64,000 nucleotides of DNA from Micromonospora mirobrigensis (GTDB lineage: Bacteria > Actinomycetota > Actinomycetes > Mycobacteriales > Micromonosporaceae). The notes below the pieces were generated by a model. It saw nothing but the letters and a program-made list of their open reading frames with translations. It searched no databases and was not told where the DNA came from. The stretch's first letter is position 1, and each line of letters starts with the position of its first letter. Shown piece after piece: positions 1 to 6,816 of this stretch. The translations under genes and the position numbers were made by a program. The stretch lies in NCBI RefSeq assembly GCF_900091555.1, contig NZ_FMCX01000003.1, positions 434,001 through 498,000 of the forward strand, in the 5' to 3' direction.

Positions 1-1
1 C

Positions 2-598
2 CGCGACCACGACGAGAACAAGCAGGCCTTCTCCGGCCCGCGGTTCTTCATCCGCGCCGCCGAGCTGGACATGCACCCGCTGGACGCGAAGACCGACCGC
101 AAGGAGTACGCGCAGGCCGAGCAGGGTCTGGGCTTCTGCAACATCACCAAGTGCTGCACCGAGGTCTGCCCCGAGCACATCAAGATCACCGACAACGGGA
201 TCATCCCCATGAAGGAACGGGTCGTCGACCGCAGGTACGATCCCCTCGTGTGGCTTGGTAGCAAGATCTTCCGGAGGGGTCAGGTGCCTCAGACCAGCGT
301 GAACAGCGGGCAGCACAGCGGCGCCGCGACCACCAGCGCGGCCCACCGGGGTGTGCACTCGCACGCCGGCGGTTCGCACGACGCCCGGGCCGAGCGCCAG
401 GCGCAGCAGGGCGTGAACTGGCACCGGGAGGTGCCGCACCCGACGGCACCGGCGGTGGACGACAACGGCAAGCTGCCGCTGACGGAACTCACCTTCGACC
501 GGGCGGCGGCCCCGTCGCCGTTCGGCGACGACGTCACCTTCCCGCTGCCGCCCGAGCACCTCAACTTCGCTCACCCGCAGCAGGACGAGAAGCACTGA
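2..598 (+). CDS. sdhB: Succinate dehydrogenase/fumarate reductase iron-sulfur subunit (3' part)
   Basis: The 5' end lies outside the window and 198 codons are visible. The ferredoxin-type C-terminal half is recognisable: a Cys cluster (C46, C51, C52, C56 of the visible part, in FCNITKCCTEVCP) that in this family ligates the [4Fe-4S]/[3Fe-4S] centres passing electrons from the flavoprotein to quinone, followed by the conserved helix ending near VWLGSKIF. Odd feature: after this point the protein continues for about 105 residues in a His/Ala/Gly-rich, apparently disordered tail, whereas family members usually stop soon after the last helix. A strong hairpin follows the stop. Family assignment is secure; the role of the tail is unknown. 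Confidence 0.9.
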   Translation, partial: RDHDENKQAFSGPRFFIRAAELDMHPLDAKTDRKEYAQAEQGLGFCNITKCCTEVCPEHIKITDNGIIPMKERVVDRRYDPLVWLGSKIFRRGQVPQTSVNSGQHSGAATTSAAHRGVHSHAGGSHDARAERQAQQGVNWHREVPHPTAPAVDDNGKLPLTELTFDRAAAPSPFGDDVTFPLPPEHLNFAHPQQDEKH

Positions 599-614
599 GC
601 ACGACGAGCACCAC

Positions 615-649
615 GACGGGGGCCACGGCACATGCCGGCGGCCCCCGTC
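615..649 (+). terminator. Rho-independent-type hairpin after sdhB
   Basis: A perfect 10-bp stem (GACGGGGGCC with GGCCCCCGTC) encloses a 15-nt loop and is followed by CCGTTTT. It sits 17 bases after the sdhB stop and before the convergent NUDIX gene, so it may act for both. Confidence 0.7.
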
Positions 650-681
650 CCGTTTTCGACGCGCTGTCCGTTTCCGCCGGC

Positions 682-1152
682 TCAGGCCCGGGCGGCCTGC
701 CCGTCCCCCGCTCCGGGCCGGGTGAGCAGGGCACGCAGCGCCGGCACGATCGGCACGTCGGCCGGGAGCCAGTCGACGCTGTCGAGTTCGTCGACCGCGA
801 GCCAGCGCAGGGCCGAGTGCTCCAGCAGCCTGGGCTGGTCGCCGTGCAGCAGGCGGGCGTAGTAGACGCGCAGCACCGACCGGCCGTGCGCCATCCGGAC
901 GTCCCGGCCGACCCGCTCGCCGACCTGTACGCGGACGTCGAGCTCCTCGGCGCACTCGCGGGTCAGGGCGTCGGGCTCGGTCTCGCCGGGCTCGACCTTG
1001 CCGCCGGGGAACTCCCACCGGCCGGCCACCTCGGGCGGCGCGGAGCGGGCGCAGGCGAGCACCCGCCCGTCCGCGATGATCGCCGCTCCGACCACGACCT
1101 TCAGGTCCCGTCGGTCGGCCTGCCCATTTCCGTTAGCCCGTTCGGTCCGCAC
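682..1152 (-). CDS. NUDIX hydrolase, MutT-like
   Basis: Small NUDIX hydrolase, probably acting on (oxidised) nucleoside triphosphates or related nucleoside diphosphate derivatives in the cytoplasm. The diagnostic box is complete: GKVEPGETEPDALTRECAEE fits GX5EX7REUXEE and supplies the Mg-binding glutamates. The fold starts at KVVVGAAIIADGRVLAC and WEFPGGK is typical of MutT. The start is uncertain: the frame is open to about 1308, but sequence conserved in the family begins only near 1098. I used the GTG at 1152; a GTG at 1095 is the alternative. It is divergent from the PCD-like gene. Specificity for 8-oxo-dGTP is family inference only. Confidence 0.8.
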   Translation of the reverse strand: MRTERANGNGQADRRDLKVVVGAAIIADGRVLACARSAPPEVAGRWEFPGGKVEPGETEPDALTRECAEELDVRVQVGERVGRDVRMAHGRSVLRVYYARLLHGDQPRLLEHSALRWLAVDELDSVDWLPADVPIVPALRALLTRPGAGDGQAARA

Positions 1153-1337
1153 GGCCGTCCAGCGTGCCAGATCAATCGGCGATTCGGGTACCGTGACCGG
1201 CCGCCAGGACAGTAGATCTGGGAAGTGTGGGCGTGGACACACCCCCAGCGCGGCGACAAGACTTGGGGGTACCGACGAAGACACGGGACGGCGACGATTT
1301 GGCCACAAGCCGGCAACGACGCCTGGGAGGTGCGGTG

Positions 1338-1646
1338 ATGCGCGCGCTCTTCAACGGCCGGACGAAGCACGACTACCTCACCGACGCGTTGACCCTGCTG
1401 ACCGGTTGGACGCGTGAGGGCGAGCAGATCCGCCGCACCCTGGTCATCGACGACACCCAGCACGCGGCCCTGACCGAGCGGGTCAAGGTGGTCGCGGACG
1501 CGCTGCGGCTGCGGCCGGAGATCAGCCGACGCGCCGACCACACCCAGATCCGGTTGGGTCACGGCGACGATGAGCCGCTCACCGAGGGCGAGGTCCTGCT
1601 GGCCGCCCGCATAGAGGACGCGTACCGCGCCGTCACGGGCGCCTGA
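1338..1646 (+). CDS. Pterin-4a-carbinolamine dehydratase-like protein lacking the His pair
   Basis: A 102-residue protein with the layout of the PCD/DCoH family: LLTGW near the start, an amphipathic helix (HAALTERVKVVADALR), a strand ending TQIRL and a C-terminal helix LTEGEVLLAARIEDAY. In active PCDs the helix ends in a catalytic His-His-Pro; here the place reads Arg-Leu-Arg-Pro, so dehydratase activity is doubtful. GGGAGG at 1325-1330 sits 7 bases before the chosen ATG, ruling out the longer upstream reading. It could be a divergent or non-catalytic, for example regulatory, family member. Fold assignment is by pattern and moderately secure. Confidence 0.6.
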   Translation: MRALFNGRTKHDYLTDALTLLTGWTREGEQIRRTLVIDDTQHAALTERVKVVADALRLRPEISRRADHTQIRLGHGDDEPLTEGEVLLAARIEDAYRAVTGA

Positions 1647-1704
1647 TCGCCGTTGCGCGTCCGGCCTGGTCAGCCGGGTCGCTGGCAGTTTCCTGAGAAA
1701 TTTT

Positions 1705-1730
1705 GTTTCCTCGAATCAGGGCGCGGGTAA
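1705..1730 (+). promoter_or_regulatory. Putative stress-sigma (SigB/SigF-type) promoter
   Basis: GTTTCC at 1705-1710 and GGGTAA at 1725-1730 are 14 bases apart, matching the GTTT-N14-16-GGGTA pattern used by actinobacterial group 3 sigma factors. The next gene starts at 1806 and no other gene lies between, so this promoter would drive the 109-residue membrane protein. The assignment is by consensus only. Confidence 0.5.
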
Positions 1731-1805
1731 CCAATCTGCACGGGATGAAGCAGACCGTCCCGTTAAGGACGGAAGACCTGATACCACGCTTCTTGGGAGC
1801 TGACC

Positions 1806-2135
1806 ATGACTGCACCGACCACCAAGAACGACCGTCGCACCGACCGCGACCACGACGGCCACCTGGACCGGGGCACCCGCCACCACCTGCACGGCGAGGA
1901 GACCAAGCCGTCGTGGAAGACCACGGAGCTGGCCGTCTACCTGCTCTCCGTCATCGGCGTGCTGATCGCGTCGAACGCGGTCGGTGACGGTGCCGCGAAC
2001 AACGGCGGTGACTACTTCGCGGCCGACAAGGCCTGGTGGTACATCACCCTGCTGACCATCGGTTACCTGGTCAGCCGGGGTCTGGCCAAGTCGGGCACCC
2101 GCACCCGGGACCACGACCCGCGCGTCGACCACTGA
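1806..2135 (+). CDS. Small two-helix membrane protein with His/Asp-rich N-terminus
   Basis: 109 residues. The first ~35 are highly charged with several His and Asp/Arg clusters (RRTDRDHDGHLDRGTRHHLH). Two hydrophobic segments follow: about residues 42-57 (LAVYLLSVIGVLIASN) and 76-92 (WWYITLLTIGYLVSRGL), separated by a short polar loop. A basic tail ends the protein. GGGAGCTGACC precedes the ATG. Function unknown. An upstream SigB-like promoter suggests stress induction, which is inference. I do not recognise a named family, although similar small proteins are familiar from actinobacteria. Confidence 0.75.
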   Translation: MTAPTTKNDRRTDRDHDGHLDRGTRHHLHGEETKPSWKTTELAVYLLSVIGVLIASNAVGDGAANNGGDYFAADKAWWYITLLTIGYLVSRGLAKSGTRTRDHDPRVDH

Positions 2136-2152
2136 CGCACCCGCGTCTTCGC

Positions 2153-2189
2153 CGGAGCCCCGCCCGTCCCCGTGACCGGCGGGGCTCCG
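2153..2189. terminator. Strong hairpin terminator
   Basis: A perfect 12-bp stem (CGGAGCCCCGCC with GGCGGGGCTCCG) with a 13-nt loop lies just after the small membrane protein gene. There is no long U-run, as is usual in high-GC actinobacteria. Confidence 0.6.
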
Positions 2190-2229
2190 CCGCGTCCGGG
2201 TGTGGTCCCGGGTTCCTACCGTGGGGTGC

Positions 2230-2592
2230 ATGGCCAACGCGACGTACGACCGCAAGGAGCAGTTCCAGCAGATCCAGAGCGGCCTGCTCGACTCCGAACG
2301 GATCATCGCCGTCTACGACGCCGTCGGGACGGGGACCGGGTTCATCGGCCTGACCGACCGACGCGTGATCATCCAGGACCGCTCGTTCGTCGGCAAGAAG
2401 TACGCGATCACCAGCATCCCGTACTCGAAGATCACCAGCGTGAGCGTGGTGAGCAACAAGTCGTGGGGCGGGTCGTTCTTCTCCACCGGCGCGATCGCCA
2501 TCCACGTCGGCACGCACACCTACGAGGTGGAGTTCCGCGGGGCCGAGAAGAGCCACCACGTGCACAACGTCATCCTGCACTACATCTCGTGA
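2230..2592 (+). CDS. Bacterial PH-domain protein
   Basis: A 120-residue soluble protein resembling a single bacterial pleckstrin-homology domain: an N-terminal helix (FQQIQSGLLDSERIIAVYDAV), then strands including GFIGLTDRRVIIQDRSFVGKKYAITSIPYSKITSVSVV, the GLTDRRVIIQ/IPYSKITSV pattern typical of the fold. The last part (HTYEVEFRGAEKSHHVHNVILHYI) provides the closing strand and helix. The ATG at 2230 was preferred over an in-frame ATG ten codons earlier because homology begins here. Partner and role unknown. The 3' end overlaps the convergent gene below by 13 bases. Confidence 0.75.
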   Translation: MANATYDRKEQFQQIQSGLLDSERIIAVYDAVGTGTGFIGLTDRRVIIQDRSFVGKKYAITSIPYSKITSVSVVSNKSWGGSFFSTGAIAIHVGTHTYEVEFRGAEKSHHVHNVILHYIS

Positions 2593-2900
2593 CCGCCCGG
2601 CCCGTCGGCGGGGTGGCGCCGCCAGGGCCGCCAGCCGGTCGGCGCGTTCGCGCCCGGGGACATCTGCCGGTTGACCACCCAGGCCAGGGCCATGCCGGGG
2701 AACACGAGCCACCCCGCCCAGCCGCCGTGGCCCGCGGCCACGCCGACCAGCCCGAGACCGACCCCGATCGCCAGGTACTGCCAGCCGTGCCGCCGGGCCA
2801 CCGGGTCCCGCCGGACGACGCCCTTGACCAGCAGCGTCAGGCCCACCAGCGCGAACAGCCCGCCGACCACCCCGCCCGACCAGGCGCCCAGATGCTCCAC
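2580..2900 (-). CDS. Small integral membrane protein
   Basis: 106 residues with two to three hydrophobic segments: about 8-28 (SGGVVGGLFALVGLTLLVKG), 43-58 (LAIGVGLGLVGVAAGH) and 61-77 (WAGWLVFPGMALAWVVN), joined by Arg-rich loops, with a polar C-terminus. No recognised family. Its stop (TAG) lies within the end of the convergent PH-domain gene, a 13-bp tail-to-tail overlap. The coding assignment rests on hydrophobic patterning and lack of a competing frame. Confidence 0.6.
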   Translation of the reverse strand: MEHLGAWSGGVVGGLFALVGLTLLVKGVVRRDPVARRHGWQYLAIGVGLGLVGVAAGHGGWAGWLVFPGMALAWVVNRQMSPGANAPTGWRPWRRHPADGPGGHEM

Positions 2901-2996
2901 CGCGTCCCCCGATCCGTCGGCGTCAACTCAGCCTAGGGGCGGCCGGCCGGGCCCGTGACCCCACACGAGGGCCGTGGGGCTGGCAGGCTGGCGGCC

Positions 2997-3641
2997 ATGC
3001 CGGGCATCGCGGAACACCATCGGGTACGCCGGAGCTACGACACGGTCGCCGAAACCTACCGGGAGCGCATCGGCGACGAACTGGACGGCAAGCCGCTGGA
3101 CCGAGCGCTGCTCGCCGCGCTGGTCGAGGAGGCCGGCCCCGAGCCGGTCGTCGTCGACCTGGGCTGCGGGCCGGGCCACGTGGCGGCGTGGCTGGCCGGT
3201 CAGGGGGTACGCGCCGTCGGCGTCGATCTCTCCCCTGCGATGGTGGCCACCGGGCGGGCGGCGTACCCGGGGGTGGAGTTCCGGGAGGGCGACCTGCTGG
3301 GGCTTCCGGCGGCGGACGGCGAGTTCGACGCGGCGGTGGCGCTGTACTCGGTGATCCACCTGGCGGCCGACGAGCTGCGGCCGGCGTTCGCCGAGATGCG
3401 CCGGGTGTTGCGGCCCGACGGGACGCTGCTGGTCGCCTTCCACGTCGGGACCGAGACTCGGCACCTGGACGACTGGTGGGGGCACCCGGTGGACGTGGAC
3501 TTCCACTTCTTCCCGGTGGAACTCGTGGCCGACGCGCTGCGGGATGTCGGTCTGGTGGTGCGGGCCCGGCTGGAGCGCTCGCCCCTGCCGCAGGAGGCGT
3601 CGACGGAACGCTGCTATCTGCTGGCCCGCCGTCCGGCCTGA
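2997..3641 (+). CDS. Class I SAM-dependent methyltransferase
   Basis: 214 residues with a Rossmann methyltransferase fold. Motif I is VVVDLGCGPGHVAAWLA, the acidic end of beta-2 is GVDLSPAM, and motifs II/III are EGDLLGLPAADGEFDAAVALYSVIHL and MRRVLRPDGTLLVAFHVG. This is the Methyltransf_11/25 pattern; the substrate cannot be told. The ATG at 2997 is preferred over an in-frame ATG 14 codons upstream because the helix preceding motif I (HRVRRSYDTVAETYRERI) starts just after it. No operon partner is evident. Confidence 0.85.
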   Translation: MPGIAEHHRVRRSYDTVAETYRERIGDELDGKPLDRALLAALVEEAGPEPVVVDLGCGPGHVAAWLAGQGVRAVGVDLSPAMVATGRAAYPGVEFREGDLLGLPAADGEFDAAVALYSVIHLAADELRPAFAEMRRVLRPDGTLLVAFHVGTETRHLDDWWGHPVDVDFHFFPVELVADALRDVGLVVRARLERSPLPQEASTERCYLLARRPA

Positions 3642-3705
3642 CCGGAAAATCCGTTGCCCGGACGGCGGTCGGCACAGGCCGGGCGGCGCTGACGAGGGTC
3701 GGTCC

Positions 3706-3993
3706 ATGTTCCGGACGCCGCAGGTCATCCACGTCGACCTGGCCCTCGACGGCTACAAGATCGGTATTGCGTGGGCACGCTCCACCCGGGACGACCACGG
3801 CCCGGATCCGATCAGCCAGGGCCAGCGGGCCGCCGTCGTCCTCTGGACCGACGACACGACCGCCGCCTTCGCCCGGGTCACGGCCGCCGGCGCTGCCGCC
3901 CTTGCGGCGCCGTACCGGTGGCTCGACCGGCTGCTGATCGCCTGGGTCGCCGACCCGGACGGCAACCCGATCCAGCTGGTCCAGCCCCTCTGA
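3706..3993 (+). pseudogene. VOC (glyoxalase-like) gene with internal deletion
   Basis: 95 codons remain. The start MFRTPQV is a typical first strand of a VOC-family module and the end (AVVLWTDD, AWVADPDGNPIQLV) is a typical second module. The intervening part of module 1, normally about 30 residues, is missing: MFRTPQV runs straight into IHVDLALDGYKIGIA. Family members are normally about 120-125 residues. The frame is still open, so a protein may be made, but the paired module needed for the metal site is incomplete. I therefore call it a probable pseudogene. It begins a stretch of three decayed genes. Confidence 0.65.
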
Positions 3994-4191
3994 GCGGTCA
4001 CGCTGGTGCACGACCAACTCGACGCACACGGCCCCGGCTGGGAGGGCGTCCGTGGGGCGGTCGCCCACGGCAGCGGCTGGCCGGGGCTGCTCCGGTGGTT
4101 CGCCGAGACGCTCCGAACCGGCCTCCGCCCTGCGCGCCGGCCACCACGCGCTGAGCCGGCCACCGCGACTCTGAGCCGGCTCAGCCGGTGA
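3994..4191 (+). pseudogene. C-terminal remnant of an SRPBCC/AHSA1-type gene
   Basis: Directly after the VOC stop, in the same frame, the translation AVTLVHDQLDAHGPGW continues with GWPGLLRWFAETL, which resembles the last strand and C-terminal helix of SRPBCC (activator of Hsp90 ATPase homologue 1-like) proteins. The rest of the domain (about 110 residues) is absent, there is no start signal, and the tail after the helix is low-complexity Arg/Pro/Ala. It overlaps the tail of the opposing IMPase remnant. Assignment is by pattern on a short stretch. Confidence 0.5.
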
Positions 4192-4733
4192 GCTGGTCGC
4201 GGACGAGGGACAGCAGCTCGGTGTGCGTCTGCGCGTCCGCGGCGACGAGCAGCCCGACCGGCCCGGCCGCGAGCGGCGCACCGTGCAGGTCGGTCACCAC
4301 GCAGCCGGCCGCCCGGCACAGCGCGATCCCGGCCGCGAAGTGGACGCTGTCGGCGGCCGCGCCGTCGGTCAGGTAGGCGGCCCGCCGGCCGGCGACCACC
4401 CAGGTGAGCGCCAGGCTGGTGGAGAGCACCCGGGGCCCGAACCGGGCGAGGAGCCGGTCGTCGGCGAGCAGCCGGACCGCACGGAAGGCGGGGGCGTTCG
4501 GGAACGGCGGGTCCAGGTTGACGTCCACCAGCCGGGACTCCGCCGTCGGCGCGAGCGGCTCGTCCGTGCCGGCGCGGCGGACGGAGGCGCGGGCGCCGTC
4601 GGTCCAGAAGACCTCGTCGGTGAACGGGTCCGCCACGGCAGCCGCGGTGACGTGGGAACCGGTGCCCAGGGCCACGTTCACCGCCACCAGCTGGGTGCGG
4701 GCCGCGAAGTTGAGCGGGATACCGCCGCAGCGG
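4181..4733 (-). pseudogene. 5'-truncated inositol monophosphatase-family gene
   Basis: The reading frame gives the C-terminal two-thirds of an IMPase-like phosphatase: NFAARTQLVAVNVALGTG, AAVADPFTDEVFWTDG, then VDVNLDPPFPNAPAFRAVRLLAD, the DSVHFAAGIALCRAAGCVVTDLHG region and the final helix. The N-terminal metal site (GDxE and the DPxDGT motif) is missing; the remnant opens at GGIPLNFAAR where DPLCGTLNFAAR would be expected, exactly after the stop of the upstream 86-codon gene. No ribosome site or credible start is present. Deletion of the 5' half is the simplest reading. Confidence 0.6.
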
Positions 4734-4994
4734 TCAACGAGTCGATCTGCGGGCGCACGGCCCGTCGTGGTCGGCCCGGAGCAGGCACCGCCGGCCGCCG
4801 GGCAGCCGCAGGTCGCAGAAGACCCGATGGCGTACGCCCTGGTCGTCCTCAACGGACACGGTGGTCTCCCCCGGGTCGGCGGCCGGCAGCAGGCCCGCCC
4901 ACCGCGCCACCACCCGGGCCAGCCGCAGGGCCGCGGCCAGGTCGGTCGTGACCAACGGCAGGTGTACGACGAAGCGCTCCCGCCCGGCCCTCAC
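4734..4994 (-). CDS. Conserved-looking 86-residue protein coupled to the DivIVA-domain gene
   Basis: It starts with GTG overlapping the stop of the upstream gene (GTGA), which indicates translational coupling. The protein begins VRAGRERFVVHLPLVTTDLAAALRLARVVARW and ends in a short beta-rich part (ETTVSVEDDQGVRHRVFCDL) with three Cys (in VFCDL, RRCLL, GPCARR). The last two flank a His/Asp patch (CLLRADHDGPC). No family recognised. Coupling suggests it works with the DivIVA-domain protein. Its stop abuts the truncated IMPase remnant, so its native 3' end may be affected by the deletion. Confidence 0.65.
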   Translation of the reverse strand: MRAGRERFVVHLPLVTTDLAAALRLARVVARWAGLLPAADPGETTVSVEDDQGVRHRVFCDLRLPGGRRCLLRADHDGPCARRSTR

Positions 4995-5308
4995 CGCCGG
5001 GCCGCCTGGTCCCGTTGCGCCTGCTCGGACTGCCAGCGGCGCAGCGCCTCCTTGATCCGGGCCGTCTCCAGGCGGCTCTCGCGGAGCGCGTCGTGGACCG
5101 CGGCGAGATCGCCGGCGACCCGGTCGAGGAACGTCCGCACCTCGTCGGGATCCAGGCCACGACGGCCGAGGCGGGTCCACCGGAACCGCCGCTCCCGCAC
5201 CTGCCAGGGCAGCAACGGCAGGTACGCCGACGATCGGTAGTTCGCCCCTGGCGCCCGGGTCCGGATCGGTCGCTGGTTCCGGCCGGTACGCCGCAGCAAG
5301 GCACGCAT
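4991..5308 (-). CDS. DivIVA-domain protein
   Basis: 105 residues. The C-terminal two-thirds match the DivIVA N-terminal lipid-binding/coiled-coil module: a basic, aromatic run RFRWTRLGRRGLDPDEVRTFLDRVAGDLAAVHDALRESRLE and a heptad-like helix to the end. The first 45 residues are basic and Pro-rich (LLRRTGRNQRP...YLPLLPWQVRE). GAGGTGGAGACC precedes the ATG. It is much shorter than Wag31/DivIVA and probably an accessory protein at curved membrane or division sites, which is inference. It is divergent from the GntR gene with two inverted repeats between them. Confidence 0.75.
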   Translation of the reverse strand: MRALLRRTGRNQRPIRTRAPGANYRSSAYLPLLPWQVRERRFRWTRLGRRGLDPDEVRTFLDRVAGDLAAVHDALRESRLETARIKEALRRWQSEQAQRDQAARR

Positions 5309-5476
5309 GGTCTCCACCTCTCGGAGTCGGACTGGAAGGGGCGGTCGACCCGCCCGCCGCGCGCGGGCCGACCACCCCGCCCCACCACCGCAGCTCCGAT
5401 CAGCGGTACGACAGCGGGGCCGCACACAGCTAGGGACACCTTCGGGTGAGAGCGTTCGGTCACCCGGCGAGCACCC

Positions 5477-5522
5477 CTTGCTATTCGGAACTCTAGCAAG
5501 ATGGCAATGTTCCAACAATGCC
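5477..5522. promoter_or_regulatory. Two inverted repeats between the DivIVA-domain and gntR genes
   Basis: First, CTTGCTA (5477-5483) and TAGCAAG (5494-5500) form a perfect 7-bp inverted repeat with centres 17 bp apart. Second, GGCAATGTT (5503-5511) and AACAATGCC (5514-5522) form a 9-bp repeat with one mismatch. GCCA-ACA-TGGC overlaps it at 5520-5530. GntR proteins often autoregulate from such sites in divergent promoters; binding here is inference. Confidence 0.45.
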
Positions 5523-5560
5523 AACATGGCTCGTTGCCACAGGGGCACAAGGCTTGACGA

Positions 5561-5974
5561 ATGACCATCGATCCGTATTCGCACACGCCGGTCTATGTGC
5601 AGCTCGCCGACCTGATTCGCGAACGGATCGAGTCCGGCGACCTCGCCGCCGGTGCGCCCGTCGGCACCGAGCTCCAGCTCAGCCAGGAACACGGAATCGG
5701 TCGGGACGCGGTGCGGATGGCCATCTCATTGCTGAGGTCCGAGGGACTGGTCACCACGACCCGTCCGATGGGCACCCGGGTTCGTGAGGTGCCACAGCGG
5801 CGGCAGGTCGAGCTGCGACCGGGTGCCACGGTGGTGGCGCGGATGCCGAGCGGCAAGGAGCGGCGGACGATGCAGCTCGATGAGGGCGTACCGATCCTGG
5901 AGGTCCGCAACCCCGGCGGCGAGGTCGAGGTGCTGCCCGGTGACGAGGTGGAGCTGACCCGGCCCGAACGTTGA
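5561..5974 (+). CDS. GntR-family transcriptional regulator with a short C-terminal domain
   Basis: 137 residues. Residues 1-75 are the winged-helix DNA-binding domain (YVQLADLIRERIESGDLAAG, then LSQEHGIGRDAVRMAISLLRSEGLV and the wing VTTTRPMGTRVRE). The remainder (about 60 residues) is too small for a FadR or HutC effector domain and ends with a repeated acidic/valine pattern (GGEVEVLPGDEVEL). No clear Shine-Dalgarno precedes the ATG. It is divergent from the DivIVA-domain pair, its likely target along with itself. A symmetric terminator follows. Effector unknown. Confidence 0.85.
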   Translation: MTIDPYSHTPVYVQLADLIRERIESGDLAAGAPVGTELQLSQEHGIGRDAVRMAISLLRSEGLVTTTRPMGTRVREVPQRRQVELRPGATVVARMPSGKERRTMQLDEGVPILEVRNPGGEVEVLPGDEVELTRPER

Positions 5975-6000
5975 CGCCATCCAGGGCGGCCCGACGGACG

Positions 6001-6039
6001 GAAAAGACCGCTCCCGGCGTACCCGGAAGCGGTCTTTTC
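6001..6039. terminator. Bidirectional terminator between gntR and a convergent gene
   Basis: A perfect 12-bp stem, GAAAAGACCGCT with AGCGGTCTTTTC, with a CCGG-containing loop. Because of the A/T ends it presents a U-run in either direction. It serves gntR and the secreted-protein gene. Confidence 0.85.
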
Positions 6040-6077
6040 GTTGGGTCGGCCCTGCGGCCGCCGGCCCTGCGCGGGCG

Positions 6078-6572
6078 TCAGGCCCGGGCGTAGTACACGC
6101 CGCTGCAGTACTCCAGGGAGCCACTGACCAGGCACACCTTGAGCGCCACCGGAGTGTTCTCGGCGATGTCGCCGGTCACCCAGCCGGTGCAGGTGGGTGA
6201 GTTGCGGCCGCGGGTCGAGGCGATCCGGTCGGTGGAGTAGAAGCCGCTGGACGAGCCGATGTCCATCCGGATCTCGACGCCCAGCCCGTCGGCGAGGTCG
6301 TCGCACGCGCCGAGGGCGTCGCCCGGCGAGCCGTTCAGCGGGTCGGCGCGGAACTCGCCGTCGCCGACCTTCTCGCCCCGCCCGTTCCGGATGACGATGG
6401 TCCGGCTGTAGGACTCCGAGTAGCTGCTGCCGTGCAGGATCACCGAGGTGGTGATGCTGTAGTCCGAAGGCAGGGAGGCCATCGCCGGGGCCTGCCCGCC
6501 CAGCAGGACGAGGGTCACCGCCGTCAGGGCCGCCCAGAGCAGCCGCAGCGGTGTGGTCGGTTTGCGCTTCAC
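6078..6572 (-). CDS. Secreted protein of unknown function
   Basis: 164 residues starting with GTG; AGGGAG lies 7-8 bases upstream. The N-terminus is a signal peptide: KRK, a hydrophobic core LLWAALTAVTLVLLGG and an AMA cleavage site near residue 32. The mature part (~130 residues) is Ser/Tyr/Gly-rich with five Cys, four of them in the second half (ACDD, TCTG, KVCLV, YCSG), compatible with extracytoplasmic disulfides. No family recognised. It stands alone between two terminator/promoter regions. Confidence 0.75.
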   Translation of the reverse strand: MKRKPTTPLRLLWAALTAVTLVLLGGQAPAMASLPSDYSITTSVILHGSSYSESYSRTIVIRNGRGEKVGDGEFRADPLNGSPGDALGACDDLADGLGVEIRMDIGSSSGFYSTDRIASTRGRNSPTCTGWVTGDIAENTPVALKVCLVSGSLEYCSGVYYARA

Positions 6573-6816
6573 GTCGTCTCCCTACCGGAGCAGGGCACCC
6601 GTGTGCCCGCTCCCCCGTTGGTCCGGATGAACGGAAGAGGAGTCCCGGCGATCAACATCAGCCGGAGGACCGCTTCTGAGTACTGATTGCGACCGACCAT
6701 AAAGGACTGTGTCGAGCCTCACAACCGCTTTTCGGGTGCGCTCGGACGGGCGCCCCGTTCGCTCCCGCCGGGACGGGGTACGGGGCCCGGGACACGACGG
6801 AACGGAGCACCACCTG

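Noticed and set aside
4181..4852. IMPase-like frame read as an intact gene from 4852
   Set aside because: The first 40 codons are out-of-frame sequence of the upstream 86-codon gene and the N-terminal metal site is missing.
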